Assembly: GCA_002431965.1 (NCBI GenBank)
Contig: DJEW01000039.1
Coordinates: 56,445 to 120,444 of the forward strand
Origin: Clostridiales bacterium UBA5888
GTDB lineage: Bacteria; Bacillota; Clostridia; Oscillospirales; Oscillospiraceae
Direction of reading: 5' to 3'
Length of the DNA: 64,000 nt
Made by a program: the position numbers and the translations under genes. The stretch's first letter is position 1, and each line of letters begins with the position of its first letter. The notes under the pieces were generated by a model. The model had not been told where the DNA came from. It saw nothing but the letters and a program-made list of their open reading frames with translations, and made no database searches. Shown piece by piece: positions 34,174 through 46,655 of this stretch.

Positions 34174-35214
34174 TCAGACGTTGTCCTTCTTCTGCAAGAG
34201 CACCGCGAAGATAATTATCGCACCCTTGATGGCGTCGCACAGGAACGTCGGCACGCCGACGGAGTTGAGGATGTTGTTCATCACGCCCATGATGAGCATA
34301 CCTATGAACGCGCCCACAAGGCTGCCCCTGCCGCCGGCCATTGACGTGCCGCCGACGATGACCGCCGCTATTGCGTCCATCTCATAGCCCGATCCTGCGT
34401 TGGCGTAGTCCATCGAGCCTATGCGCGACACATAGATGATCGCGCCGATGGCGCACATGATGCCGCAGAGGGCGTAGATGCGGCGCTTGACGGAGTTGAC
34501 GTTGATGCCGGAGAGCTTCGCCGCGCGCTCGTTCGAGCCGATGGCGATGGTCTGGCGACCGAAAGCGGTCTTCTTGAAGATGATGTGCATTATAACGACG
34601 ATCACGAGCCAGTAGAGTATCGGGAGGATGACCTGACCGCCGATCTTTGCGGAGGCGATGAGCTTGAAGCCGTCTGGAACGGTGGGGTTAAAGGTCTTTG
34701 TCACCTGCTGCGTGACGGAACGGAATATCTTCATCGTGCCAAGCGTTGCGATGAACGGAGGGAGCTTGCCGTAAGCGACGAGCGAGCCGTTGAGCGTGCC
34801 GAGGAGATAACCCACGGCAATGGTGACCACGCAGGCGATGGCGTAGGCAGGCGCGCCCGTGATGCCCATGCCGGCAAGAAGCCCGTTCGTCGGCTCGATG
34901 AGGTACATCAGAATAGCGCCCAGCGCGCACAGCATGGAGCCGACGGAAAGGTCGATGCCGCCGGAAATGATGATAAAGCACATGCCCAGCGCTATAACGC
35001 CGGCATAGGTGTTGTTTCTCAGAATATTCAGCCACGCCATGCCCATCTTGCTGAACATCGCGCCGAAAGAGCCGCCGTTTATATGCATGACGACAGCCTG
35101 AATAAGCACCATCACCAACAGTGCAAACAGGGTGGACACCATGTGGTTGCGCGACCACAGCTCCTTGACCTTCGCGCCGAAGGCGTTGTTGTTTTCCAGT
35201 TTCTTAGCTTCCAT
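34174..35214 (-). CDS. Sugar ABC transporter permease (RbsC/BPD_transp_2 family)
   Basis: 346 residues with eight to ten membrane helices. IISGGIDLSVGSMLCALGAI and the C-terminal AVIVGGTSMAGGRGSLVGAFIGMLIMGVMNNILNSVG are signatures of ribose/inositol-type permeases; the EAA-like loop reads AFGRQTIAIGSNERAAKLSGINV. It forms the channel for the importer encoded with the ATPase at 35217 and the binding protein at 36861. Only two bases separate it from the ATPase gene. Confidence 0.93.
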   Translation of the reverse strand: MEAKKLENNNAFGAKVKELWSRNHMVSTLFALLVMVLIQAVVMHINGGSFGAMFSKMGMAWLNILRNNTYAGVIALGMCFIIISGGIDLSVGSMLCALGAILMYLIEPTNGLLAGMGITGAPAYAIACVVTIAVGYLLGTLNGSLVAYGKLPPFIATLGTMKIFRSVTQQVTKTFNPTVPDGFKLIASAKIGGQVILPILYWLVIVVIMHIIFKKTAFGRQTIAIGSNERAAKLSGINVNSVKRRIYALCGIMCAIGAIIYVSRIGSMDYANAGSGYEMDAIAAVIVGGTSMAGGRGSLVGAFIGMLIMGVMNNILNSVGVPTFLCDAIKGAIIIFAVLLQKKDNV

Positions 35215-35216
35215 TT

Positions 35217-36749
<1,533 letters not shown>

Positions 36750-36806
36750 GCATACTCCGCACAGAGCCGCCGCCGCGTCTCCCCGGCGCCGCCTCTCTGC
36801 GGAAAA

Positions 36807-36834
36807 GGGGCTATGGCTATAAAGCCATAGCCCC
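36807..36834 (-). terminator. Intercistronic hairpin after the binding-protein gene
   Basis: GGGGCTATGGCT-ATAA-AGCCATAGCCCC, a perfect 12-bp stem, followed on the minus strand by TTTTCC. It probably stops part of the transcription, or protects the upstream mRNA, so that the binding protein is made in excess over ATPase and permease. Confidence 0.75.
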
Positions 36835-36860
36835 CTGAGCTTTTGCTTGTTTGTTGCGAA

Positions 36861-37886
36861 TCAGTAGACAGTGTTCTCCGGATCGAGGTACTCTGCAACG
36901 TTGTCAGCGGAAACGATGGTGGTGGGGATAACGACAACGGACTCAGGAGTCTCGCCGTGGAGGATGTCGATAGCGGTCTGGATGGCGTCCTCAACCATGG
37001 CCGGGCTGTAGAGAGCGGAGGCAAGGCCAAGACCCGCATACTGCTCGTCCGCGATCAGCTTGAAGTAAGCCTGGCATCCGCCGCCGCCGGTGATGGCCTT
37101 GATGTCGGTGCGGCCGGCCTCGGTGATGGCAGTGATGCAGCCCATGGAGGTCTCATCGTCCATGGAGAACACGGCATCGATCTGGGGATGCTGCTCAAGA
37201 GCGTCTGCCATTGCGGCAAGACCCTTATCCTGTGCGAAGCTCTCGAGGGTCATCTCGAAGATGTTGGACTCGTCGTAGTTGATCTCCTTGAGGTAGTCAT
37301 AGAAGCCCTGCTTGCGCAGCTCGCAGATGGAGCCGGAAGAAGGAACGTCCATAACGGCGATGACAGCAGCATCGCCGACCTTCTCGGTGATGTACTTGGC
37401 GCACTGGTAGCCCATGTCGTAGTTGTCGCCGGTGACCTTGTAGATGCCCTGGCAGTCAACGTCAACGTCGAAGTTGACAACGGGGATACCCTGGTCGATG
37501 ATCGCCTGCATAGCGGTCTCCATGCCGGACCACTGCGGCCAGGACACGATGACGCTTGCGCCCCATGCCACGAGATCGTCAAGAGCGGTGGTCATGCTGG
37601 CGGCATCGGAAGAGGTGATTATCTTGTACTCAAGGCCGTTATCCTTGCAGTACTTCTCGGCGTAGTAAGCAACGCCGGCGACCCAGCCGTGGGTCACGTC
37701 GGGGGCAGCGATACCGACCTTGACGGACTCGGCGGCAGCCTCATCAGCGGCAGGGGTTGCTTCCTCTGCGGCGGGAGCTTCCGTTGCTGCGGGAGCATCA
37801 GTTGCCGCGGGAGCGGCCTGCTGACCGCAGGCGCACAGCGCGAAGACCATGCACAGTGCGAGCATCAGTGCGAGAAACTTTTTCAT
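36861..37886 (-). CDS. Sugar ABC transporter substrate-binding lipoprotein (Peripla_BP_4)
   Basis: 341 residues from ATG 37886 with GGAGG. Lipoprotein signal MKKFLALMLALCMVFALCAC (Cys20), a low-complexity Ala/Glu/Pro linker to about 55, then a ribose-binding-protein-like fold: VKVGIAAPDVTHGWVAGVAYYAEKY, ASVIVSWPQ, IPVVNFDVDV, GDNYDMGYQCAKYI, IDAVFSMDDETSMGCITAI. Domain order is normal, unlike the two permuted binding proteins in this window. It should define specificity of the operon; ligand unknown. Confidence 0.92.
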   Translation of the reverse strand: MKKFLALMLALCMVFALCACGQQAAPAATDAPAATEAPAAEEATPAADEAAAESVKVGIAAPDVTHGWVAGVAYYAEKYCKDNGLEYKIITSSDAASMTTALDDLVAWGASVIVSWPQWSGMETAMQAIIDQGIPVVNFDVDVDCQGIYKVTGDNYDMGYQCAKYITEKVGDAAVIAVMDVPSSGSICELRKQGFYDYLKEINYDESNIFEMTLESFAQDKGLAAMADALEQHPQIDAVFSMDDETSMGCITAITEAGRTDIKAITGGGGCQAYFKLIADEQYAGLGLASALYSPAMVEDAIQTAIDILHGETPESVVVIPTTIVSADNVAEYLDPENTVY

Positions 37887-37928
37887 TCTGGTTTTTCCTC
37901 CATAAAATTTTTGTATATTCAAAGGCTT

Positions 37929-38003
37929 TCGCCTGAGAATCGCTGTACAGCGAGGCGTCGTTCATGTGCATTTTGCACATGAACGAAACGCGGCCGCGTT
38001 TCG
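37929..38003. repeat. Palindrome cluster in the leader of the sugar operon
   Basis: Three adjacent perfect palindromes: CGCTGTACAGCG (37940-37951) inside CGCCT/AGGCG arms; GTTCATGTGCA-TTT-TGCACATGAAC (37959-37983); and CGAAACGCGGCCGCGTTTCG (37983-38002). They lie in the ~260-base leader between promoter and start codon. Confidence 0.85.
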
Positions 38004-38151
38004 TTTGCCCCTCCGGGCTGTATATTTTCGGCACGAACTGCCGTTTTATCCTTGGTTTTTCATCCTTTTGAATATCTTGCGGCAATTTTTGTGCTGTTTT
38101 TGTCCGTTTTTCTGTCGCTTTGCACTGAATTTACATTTTCGTAACAACCGT

Positions 38152-38180
38152 AATATAGCACAATCATGCCGAAGTGTCAA
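38152..38180 (-). promoter_or_regulatory. Promoter of the sugar import/oxidoreductase operon
   Basis: Minus strand TTGACA (38175-38180), 17-base spacer, TATATT (38152-38157). The resulting leader is about 260 bases and contains the palindromes at 37929-38003. No other feature is seen between 38003 and 38152. Confidence 0.75.
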
Positions 38181-38278
38181 TAAAGATATGTCAAAACTTT
38201 TGCTTTTTAAGCGGATTTTACACGCATTTTACAACATGTCCAAACCGCTTGCAGCGCCCCGTGGAAAATGTTTTTAAG

Positions 38279-38305
38279 GCAGCGCCGGATGCTGCGGCGC
38301 TGCCC
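38279..38305 (-). terminator. Terminator-like copy D of the dispersed repeat
   Basis: GGCAGCGCC-N9-GGCGCTGCC, followed on the minus strand by TTAAAAACATTTT, just after the stop of the SGNH hydrolase gene. It shares the GGCAGC/GCTGCC arms with copies A and B. Confidence 0.65.
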
Positions 38306-38320
38306 TGAGCATACGGCTGT

Positions 38321-39601
38321 TCAGTTTGCTTTTTCCTTCGGCGTCTCCCATGCGAGGTATACGCCGTTGAATTTATCCGCCTTGTCTTTATCCGTGAACG
38401 TCACGCTCATCGAGTCTGTCAGCACAAGCTCCTCGTTCACCGTGATGAGACTGCGCCCGTCGCGGTGCGGGTCTTTTATCGCGGTGATCCTGGGTATGTT
38501 GTAGAGTATATCGTCTGCGATCACCTTCGCATCCTCGCGCACGACGTCATACCCGCAGTCGAGCATCAGCACGCCCTTGAAGCCGCCCTCGCCTATGCCT
38601 GCTTCGGCGGCGGTGACGGTGAAGGTCACGTCGTCCTCGCGGATGAATTTTTCGACCGGGATATAAAGCATGTTGTCAAAGCGCGCCGCTTCGGCGCTGA
38701 GCGGAGCGATGTCCTCCATCTTGCCGGTGTCCGCGGCTACGTTCTCGTCGATAATATCGCGAACGGTCTCAAAATATATCTGCTGCCCCTTGTCGTTTGG
38801 GTGCACTCCGTCCGCCAGCGCCTCAAAGAAGCCCTGCTGTCCCAGCGCGTAGTACGGCGCGAACGTGTCCGCCACCGGAATGCCGTAATACCCGCACACG
38901 CTCTCCAGCGCCTGCATGCGCGGCGTGTGCCCGCCCTCGGTCGCTTCAAGCACATATATTATCGCGCAGTCCGGGTTTTTCAGATGTATCGCGCGCGCAA
39001 GCGCTTCAAAATAAACCGCAAAATCCTCGTTCGGGTCGTCGTACCCGTAGCAGAGCACCGCAAGGTCGCAGTCCGCCGCCGTGTCGCCGTCCTTGACGGT
39101 CAGCATGTCCGGGAAAAGGCTGTTGCCCGCGCCGGAGAGGTTCTCCACCGTCATGCCGGCAGAATACTTCTCCTCCACATAATCCTTCAGGAGATTCTGC
39201 CACATTGTTCCCTCGCCGCTCGCGCCGCAGCCGCTGATGACAGAGTCGCCCATTATGAGCATCTTCACATCATAGCCGTTGGCGAGCTTCTGATAGAAGC
39301 TGTACTTCTTTGCCTCCTCTGCGCGCTTTGTGCGCTCCGCCTCCACGCGCTCGGCTTCCTCCTGCGCGCGCTGTTCATCGGCCTCCGCCTGCGCCGCTGC
39401 CGCCTGCGCCGCCGCCTCATCTGCGGCGGCGTCGGTCTGCTCCGCGCTCTGCGCCGGGGTAAGCTCTCCGCGCTCAAGCCTTGCCTGCCGCGCCTGCAGA
39501 ACGATTATAAACGCCAGCGCCGCAGCAAGCGCAGCAAGCACCGCGGCAAGCGCTATTTTCACCGCCGGGCTGTAATTCGGCTTTTCATGCTTTTTTCTCA
39601 T
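38321..39601 (-). CDS. Membrane-anchored SGNH/GDSL hydrolase
   Basis: 426 residues from ATG 39601. Membrane helix (about 14-35), a long Ala/Glu/Gln/Arg coiled coil (about 50-98), then an SGNH hydrolase domain: MLIMGDSVISGCGA with nucleophile Ser120, GAGNSLFPD as the Gly/Asn blocks, and DGVHPNDKG with Asp264 and His267. A C-terminal beta-rich module (about 300-426) may bind carbohydrate. The family removes acetyl or acyl esters, often from cell-wall polymers. Like the protein at 1794, it joins a hydrolase to a coiled-coil stalk, here with the anchor at the N-terminus. Confidence 0.82.
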   Translation of the reverse strand: MRKKHEKPNYSPAVKIALAAVLAALAAALAFIIVLQARQARLERGELTPAQSAEQTDAAADEAAAQAAAAQAEADEQRAQEEAERVEAERTKRAEEAKKYSFYQKLANGYDVKMLIMGDSVISGCGASGEGTMWQNLLKDYVEEKYSAGMTVENLSGAGNSLFPDMLTVKDGDTAADCDLAVLCYGYDDPNEDFAVYFEALARAIHLKNPDCAIIYVLEATEGGHTPRMQALESVCGYYGIPVADTFAPYYALGQQGFFEALADGVHPNDKGQQIYFETVRDIIDENVAADTGKMEDIAPLSAEAARFDNMLYIPVEKFIREDDVTFTVTAAEAGIGEGGFKGVLMLDCGYDVVREDAKVIADDILYNIPRITAIKDPHRDGRSLITVNEELVLTDSMSVTFTDKDKADKFNGVYLAWETPKEKAN

Positions 39602-39728
39602 TGCCCCATCCCTCTCATTTTCGGTATACGGTCTATACAATATAGTATAATATTACCTCACCTGACGACATAAGGCAACAGGATTTTTGTGCGATGCCGC
39701 AGCCCGGGCAGTCTTTCCAGACAGAAAA

Positions 39729-39759
39729 AAGACCTGCAACTCATAAGAATTGCAGGTCT
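39729..39759 (-). terminator. Terminator of tRNA-Val
   Basis: AGACCTGCAA and TTGCAGGTCT form a 10-bp stem around a ten-base loop, followed on the minus strand by TTTTTTCTG, four bases after the tRNA CCA end. Confidence 0.88.
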
Positions 39760-39762
39760 CTG

Positions 39763-39838
39763 TGGTGGACGATACAAGACTCGAACTTGTGACCTCCCGC
39801 ACGTCAAGCGGATGCGCTACCAGCTGCGCCAATCGTCC
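39763..39838 (-). tRNA. tRNA-Val(GAC)
   Basis: On the minus strand the acceptor GGACGAT pairs with ATCGTCC, discriminator A, CCA encoded. D arm GCGCAGCTGGTAGCGC. Anticodon stem and loop CCGC-TTGACGT-GCGG give anticodon GAC, which reads Val GUC/GUU. T arm CAAG-TTCGAGT-CTTG. 76 bases with CCA, normal length. It has its own promoter and terminator. Confidence 0.93.
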
Positions 39839-39859
39839 TTTTTGTTTCAAGCAAGGGGT

Positions 39860-39888
39860 ATTTTACACTATGTGCCGCCGGTTGTCAA
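39860..39888 (-). promoter_or_regulatory. Promoter of tRNA-Val
   Basis: Minus strand TTGACA (39883-39888), 17-base spacer, TAAAAT (39860-39865), ending about 20 bases before the tRNA 5' end. Confidence 0.8.
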
Positions 39889-39924
39889 GTGTTTTTTTGC
39901 CGCTTTTCCGTCCGGGCGCGCGCA

Positions 39925-39960
39925 GCAAAAAAGGAAGCGCTCACGCGCTCCCTTTTTTGC
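39925..39960. terminator. Terminator of the zinc-ribbon membrane protein gene
   Basis: GCAAAAAAGG-AAGCGC / GCGCTC-CCTTTTTTGC arms form a long stem with A and T tracts, twelve bases after the stop at 39973. Confidence 0.88.
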
Positions 39961-39972
39961 TTTGAAGTTAAT

Positions 39973-40617
39973 TTAATCCACGCAGTAGATCGTGACGGTC
40001 TGCTGCACGCCGAAGGCTTCCACCGTAAGCTTCACGCCGCCGGCGATCGTGCCGATGATCGCAACCTCGCAGCTCTGCGTGTCATCGCTCGGCGTAAGCT
40101 TGAGCACCGTGTCATCGCTGACGGACCATGTGAATTTCACGCCCTCGACCGTCATCGGATACGGCACGGCAGTCAGCGGCACGACCTCGTTCTGGCTCAG
40201 ATGCATCGTGAACTCGGTGACCGTATTTTCATAGTTCTTGATCTCTATCTTCTCCAGCGTCGGGGTCGGGGTCGGCGCGGCAGTCGGCGCTGTCTCAATG
40301 CTGGGGACGTTATTTGTCGCCGCGACCGGCGGCGTCACCTTTGTTTCCACCTGGTCCGCGCTGTCAAGGCTTGTCGATACCATGACTATGACCGCAAGGA
40401 TAACTGCAACTACCAATATCAAACCAAAAATCATTTGCCACTTTGTGTTTGTCTCTGCCCGCTCATAGGAGGCAGTCCCTCTGACCGTCCCCGGGGTGGT
40501 GCCGGGCGTTCTGGAGCTTTGCGTAACTCTGCGCGTGCCGCAGTTGGGACAACGGCTGCGCATCGACGAAAACGTCTCCCCGCACCGGCGGCATTTAACT
40601 TCAGGAATCATGCCCAT
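39973..40617 (-). CDS. Zinc-ribbon membrane protein of unknown function
   Basis: 214 residues. An N-terminal zinc ribbon with Cys9, Cys12, Cys23 and Cys26 (CRRC, CPNC), a Thr/Gly-rich linker, one membrane helix (about 61-81), a Pro/Thr spacer and a C-terminal beta-rich domain (about 128-214) with TAVPYPMTVEGVKFTWSVSD, like a Big-type immunoglobulin fold. Topology would place the ribbon inside and the Ig-like domain outside. I do not recognise a specific family. ATG 40617 with GAGGAAC upstream. Confidence 0.75.
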   Translation of the reverse strand: MGMIPEVKCRRCGETFSSMRSRCPNCGTRRVTQSSRTPGTTPGTVRGTASYERAETNTKWQMIFGLILVVAVILAVIVMVSTSLDSADQVETKVTPPVAATNNVPSIETAPTAAPTPTPTLEKIEIKNYENTVTEFTMHLSQNEVVPLTAVPYPMTVEGVKFTWSVSDDTVLKLTPSDDTQSCEVAIIGTIAGGVKLTVEAFGVQQTVTIYCVD

Positions 40618-40726
40618 TTACAAGTTCCTCCTCATTCTGCCCCTCAGCTGGCAGGCAGAGCCGGGATGTGTTTTTCTCCGGCGGACAGCGCCCATCATGC
40701 CGACAGGGCAATAGAATCGCTTATAA

Positions 40727-40755
40727 ATAATACATCTTATTGTGCTTTTCGTCAA
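40727..40755 (-). promoter_or_regulatory. Promoter of the zinc-ribbon protein gene
   Basis: Minus strand TTGACG (40750-40755), 17-base spacer, TATTAT (40727-40732). Confidence 0.7.
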
Positions 40756-40829
40756 GTCTTGCGGTACACTTTTAGGCAAATTGGGGCAATTTTTAGGTCT
40801 TAATTCCCCACCAAGCCCCCAATTTCCGC

Positions 40830-40956
40830 TTGTTTCGCATCCGCAGCACGGGTATAATTGTGCATTTTTACGTATCCGCCGCCACTTCGACATGTCCTGC
40901 ACATCCGCACACCGAATGCATTTCTGCTTGAAAAAAACGGTCTCCAATGCTATACT
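40830..40956 (+). promoter_or_regulatory. Two tandem promoters upstream of the AAA/CYTH gene
   Basis: TTGTTT (40830-40835)-17-TATAAT (40853-40858) and TTGAAA (40928-40933)-17-TATACT (40951-40956). The remainder of this ~395-base divergent gap holds an AAATTGGGG/CCCCAATTT inverted repeat around 40779-40825 and nothing else I can identify. Confidence 0.65.
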
Positions 40957-41013
40957 GGAGTTCTGTAAAAGCCAAAAGAAAAGACACAAGAACTTTCGAA
41001 TGGAGCTTTCACC

Positions 41014-42120
41014 ATGTCCAAAAACATCACCCGCATCGTGCTCACAGGCGGTCCCGCCGCCGGGAAGACCACGCTTATCAGCCGCATACTCAAGGAATTC
41101 AAGGCGGAGGACGGCTGGCGCGTCATCATCATCCCGGAAACCTCGACGGAGCTTATCTCCGGCTTTGGGATAAAGCCGTTCGGCAATTGCGTGACAATGG
41201 AGGATTTTCAATACTTCGTCATATCCGACCAGCTGCACAAGGAGAAGCTGGCTCTCGCCGCGGCGGAGCTTGTGCCGGAGGAAAATGTGCTCATCGTTTA
41301 CGACCGCGCCGTGCTCGACGACAAGGCGTATGTCAGCGACGAGCAGTTCGCCCTCACGCTCTCGCACTTCGGCAAAACCGAGGACGAGATCCTGCGCGGG
41401 TACGACGCGGTGCTGCATCTTGTCAGCTGTGCCAAGGGGGCGGAGTTTGCGTATAACTTCGGCAACGTGGCGCGCTATGAGGACGTCGCCACCGCGCGGC
41501 AGATGGACGAGCGCACGCTGCGCGCGTGGAGCCGTCACCCGAATCTTCACATCATCGACAACTCCGTTGATTTTGACGACAAGCTCAACCGCGCGATGAG
41601 CGCGATTTTCTCCATCGTCGGGCAGCCGGCGCCGCAGGCGGAAAAGCGCAAATACCTCATCTCCATGCCGGATACCGCGATGCTCACCGGCAAGCTCGGC
41701 GCGGTCGCGGTGGACATGATGCAGACCTATCTCACGCCGACAAAGCCGAATGTCGAGCGCCGTATACGTCAGCAGCGCAGCGGCAGCGAATATCTTTATT
41801 TTTACACGGAGAAGCGCATCGGCGAGGACGGGCAGCGCTGGGTGACGGAGCGCCCCATTTCCGAAAAGGAGTATATCGCGTATCTGATGGAGGGCGACGT
41901 GACCCTGCACAGCGTGCGCAAGACGAAGTACCGCTTCAGTCTCGGCGGTCGGCGCATGGAGATCGACATTTACCCGTTTTCCCGCGAGAAGGCCGTGATG
42001 TTCATATACGGTCCGCCGTCCGGGCACGCCGCCATACCCGACGGCATACACATTCTCCGCGACGTCACAGGCGCGCCGGAATACAAAAACCGGCAGCTTG
42101 CCAGAACGCAGACACTGTAA
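41014..42120 (+). CDS. AAA_28 P-loop kinase/ATPase fused to a CYTH-like triphosphatase domain
   Basis: 368 residues. N-terminal P-loop domain with Walker A GGPAAGKTT (12-20), EDFQYFVISDQLHKE, VLIVYDRAVLDDKAYV and AVLHLVSCAKGA, like NadR-type and AAA_28 kinases. C-terminal half (about 215-368) has NVERRIRQQ and YFYTEKR, LHSVRKTKYRFSLGGRRMEIDIY, where alternating charged strands suggest a CYTH triphosphate tunnel. This pairing is known in Ttd14-like proteins, but substrate and role in bacteria are unclear. ATG follows GGAGC. Monocistronic. Confidence 0.75.
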   Translation: MSKNITRIVLTGGPAAGKTTLISRILKEFKAEDGWRVIIIPETSTELISGFGIKPFGNCVTMEDFQYFVISDQLHKEKLALAAAELVPEENVLIVYDRAVLDDKAYVSDEQFALTLSHFGKTEDEILRGYDAVLHLVSCAKGAEFAYNFGNVARYEDVATARQMDERTLRAWSRHPNLHIIDNSVDFDDKLNRAMSAIFSIVGQPAPQAEKRKYLISMPDTAMLTGKLGAVAVDMMQTYLTPTKPNVERRIRQQRSGSEYLYFYTEKRIGEDGQRWVTERPISEKEYIAYLMEGDVTLHSVRKTKYRFSLGGRRMEIDIYPFSREKAVMFIYGPPSGHAAIPDGIHILRDVTGAPEYKNRQLARTQTL

Positions 42121-42141
42121 ATAAATATGCATCCTATACAT

Positions 42142-42184
42142 AAGACCGCCCCGCGCAGAAATCGATCCTGCACGGGGCGGTCTT
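42142..42184. terminator. Terminator between the AAA/CYTH gene and the PIG-L gene
   Basis: AAGACCGCCCCG and CGGGGCGGTCTT form a 12-bp stem with a 19-base loop, between convergent stops. Confidence 0.8.
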
Positions 42185-42188
42185 GCCG

Positions 42189-44168
42189 TCATGCGCCGAA
42201 CACTATCTCGCCCACGCGGTGTATTCCCCAGCGGAGATAGGCGAGCTTATACATCATTTCCGTCTTTTTTATTGAGAAAAAGTGCTCTAAGAAAACCTTC
42301 ATATTACGGCTTGCATCTATTATGTTTCTTATGTTTCTGTACAGTAATTTTTCCGTCTCCATCCCATATGTCAGCACTTCGCCGCCGCTGCCGCGGAAGA
42401 TCGCCGTGTCGGCGTTCACGCCGTCCGTTACGGTGACCTCGCAGCTTTCGCCCCGCGGGCATTCAACAACGACGCTCTCCCCGTCGGCATACGCGCGGCA
42501 GCCGTCGCCGCCGGTGCAGCTTATTTCATATGCGCCCGCCTCTGCGGAGCAGCCGTAGGTGTAGAGCGAAAAGCGCTCCGTTCCGGACGGGTCGATATAG
42601 TAGTCATATACAAAATCGCCGTCGGCGTTCATCAGCTTCACAAAGCTCACCCCGGCGTCAAACGCGCCGGAATACGCCTCTGTCTCGGTCAGACCCGGCT
42701 CATCGCCGTCATATTTGGTTATCTGCACCGTGAAGGAGCGCACATTGTCTTCATCCGTCTCTATCACCGTCTCCGAGCCGAGCGGTGAAAGGCTGCCGGT
42801 ATTCACAGAATCGCCGTTATCGAAGCTTATGACCGCATCAAGGATGTTGCGCTGCGGGCTTGGATCGTCATACAGCTTTATGCGCCGTATGCTCTGCGGC
42901 GTGTCAAACGTGACTGTTATCTCCTTGTCCGGATCGTCTGCGCCGCCATGCCATATGCCGGTGACATTGTTCGCCGCGTCCAGCACGTTTGACGTGTCGC
43001 CGAGCAGAAAATCCGTGAGCGCTCCGGCGTCTCCGGACGAAGCCGTAACCTGTGCGTCATAGCACAGGGAGGTTGTCTCCCGCCGCCAGAACACCTTATC
43101 GCCGCTGACTATCTGCCCCACTCTCTCCGCCTCGTCCTGCGACTTGTGCTCAAGCGCAGCCCTGAAAATCCGGGAGGACAGCATGGAGTGCGACAGCGAA
43201 CCCACCGACACCGGCATGCGCACGCGCTCGCCCCAGTCATATATCCCCGGCGCGAACGCGCGGAGTCCTTCCCCCGGGTTGACCGTCGATTTTATGTTCA
43301 GCTGATAAAAATCATCCGGCGCATAGTATGCCGTGCTGTATGCAAAGCCCTTGTACACAAGCGGCTTATAATCTGTGTCACGCAGTATCTCGCCCACTGC
43401 TCTGTCAAAAAGCAGCGCCGTGAGCTGATGATCCTGATGTATATCACAGTCCACGCCGTAGATAACGTCCGGTCTGTATTCGAGAATAACATCCCGTATA
43501 TCCTCGAGAATGTTCTGCCGCGTGTACGCCCGCCCCTCGCGGAACGGCGGATGCCCGGCATAAGTGCAGGTATACGAATGCCCCGCATTTGAAGTGACCT
43601 GTTTGTCCGTATTGTATATGGGAACGCCGTTTTCATCCGTGCACCCATCGCCATAGCCGAGGAAAATAATATGCTCCTCATCCACGCCCAGCACCGCAAG
43701 CGCGTTTATCGCCTCTCCAAGGCGCTGCTCCGCCGGAACGCGGCAGTCGCCGTTCGTGGCATAGACGACATACACCTCGCTGCCGTAGCGGATGTACTCC
43801 TCCATCACGCCCCCGGCAAGGTTTATCTCATCATCCTGATGCGGCACGACGACCATCACCTTTTTATCGGCGTACAGCGCCTCCTTGCCGTTATCGGCCT
43901 CGCGGTACACGGCGGAGCGTGCATACAGCAGCACTTCCGCCGCCATCCCGACCGTCAGCAGGGCGCAGAGCACCCCTCCCCAGCGGCACATCCGCCCGGA
44001 GAGATCCGGCATGAAAAATGCCGACGCAAAGCCCGCCGCTGCGGCTGCCGCCGTCAGCCAGGCGGGAAGCAGCCCATGCATGAAAACTCCCGCCAGCAGC
44101 GCGGCAAGGCATATTTCCAGCACAAACAGCATCGTGAGGAGTATTCTTCGCAGCATATGTTTTCTCAT
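42189..44168 (-). CDS. Membrane PIG-L-family deacetylase with C-terminal F5/8-like domain
   Basis: 659 residues. Two or three N-terminal membrane helices (about 8-85), then a LmbE/PIG-L zinc deacetylase: VVVPHQDDEINLAGG (109-114), EAINALAVLGVDEEHIIFLGYGDG, and GVDCDIHQDHQLTALL with the second His pair. This family removes acetyl from N-acetylglucosamine-type groups. The region about 365-490 resembles a discoidin/F5-8C carbohydrate-binding fold (NNVTGIWHGGADDPDKEITVTF, QSIRRIKLYDDP). A further beta domain and a helical tail follow. Likely acts outside on a surface glycan. Confidence 0.8.
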   Translation of the reverse strand: MRKHMLRRILLTMLFVLEICLAALLAGVFMHGLLPAWLTAAAAAAGFASAFFMPDLSGRMCRWGGVLCALLTVGMAAEVLLYARSAVYREADNGKEALYADKKVMVVVPHQDDEINLAGGVMEEYIRYGSEVYVVYATNGDCRVPAEQRLGEAINALAVLGVDEEHIIFLGYGDGCTDENGVPIYNTDKQVTSNAGHSYTCTYAGHPPFREGRAYTRQNILEDIRDVILEYRPDVIYGVDCDIHQDHQLTALLFDRAVGEILRDTDYKPLVYKGFAYSTAYYAPDDFYQLNIKSTVNPGEGLRAFAPGIYDWGERVRMPVSVGSLSHSMLSSRIFRAALEHKSQDEAERVGQIVSGDKVFWRRETTSLCYDAQVTASSGDAGALTDFLLGDTSNVLDAANNVTGIWHGGADDPDKEITVTFDTPQSIRRIKLYDDPSPQRNILDAVISFDNGDSVNTGSLSPLGSETVIETDEDNVRSFTVQITKYDGDEPGLTETEAYSGAFDAGVSFVKLMNADGDFVYDYYIDPSGTERFSLYTYGCSAEAGAYEISCTGGDGCRAYADGESVVVECPRGESCEVTVTDGVNADTAIFRGSGGEVLTYGMETEKLLYRNIRNIIDASRNMKVFLEHFFSIKKTEMMYKLAYLRWGIHRVGEIVFGA

Positions 44169-44191
44169 TTACAACGCCCCCATCAATCTTA

Positions 44192-44207
44192 TGCGGTGCT
44201 GCCTTAA

Positions 44208-44210
<3 letters not shown>
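44192..44210. repeat. Half copy E of the dispersed repeat
   Basis: TGCGGTGCTGCCTTAATTA is the reverse complement of the left arm of copy A (TAAGGCAGCACCGCA). It lies between guaB and the PIG-L gene. Confidence 0.5.
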
Positions 44211-46578
<2,368 letters not shown>

Positions 46579-46611
46579 GCGCTCACGTCCTTCTCCTTCG
46601 GATATACATAT

Positions 46612-46640
46612 AATATAGACCATGCGCCGCGGCTTTTCAA
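46612..46640 (-). promoter_or_regulatory. Promoter of the ogg gene
   Basis: Minus strand TTGAAA (46635-46640), 17-base spacer, TATATT (46612-46617). This placement decides the start codon of the glycosylase. Confidence 0.75.
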
Positions 46641-46655
46641 GCGGCGATATTATTT

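Noticed and set aside
39653..39850. 65-codon frame reading GRLAQLVAHPLDVREVTSSS
   Set aside because: This is the well-known false translation of a tRNA gene; it covers tRNA-Val(GAC).
40618..42192. Long minus-strand reading frame (524 codons)
   Set aside because: It lies opposite the AAA/CYTH gene, has Arg/His/Leu-rich composition typical of the antisense frame in GC-rich DNA, and shows no motifs or ribosome site.
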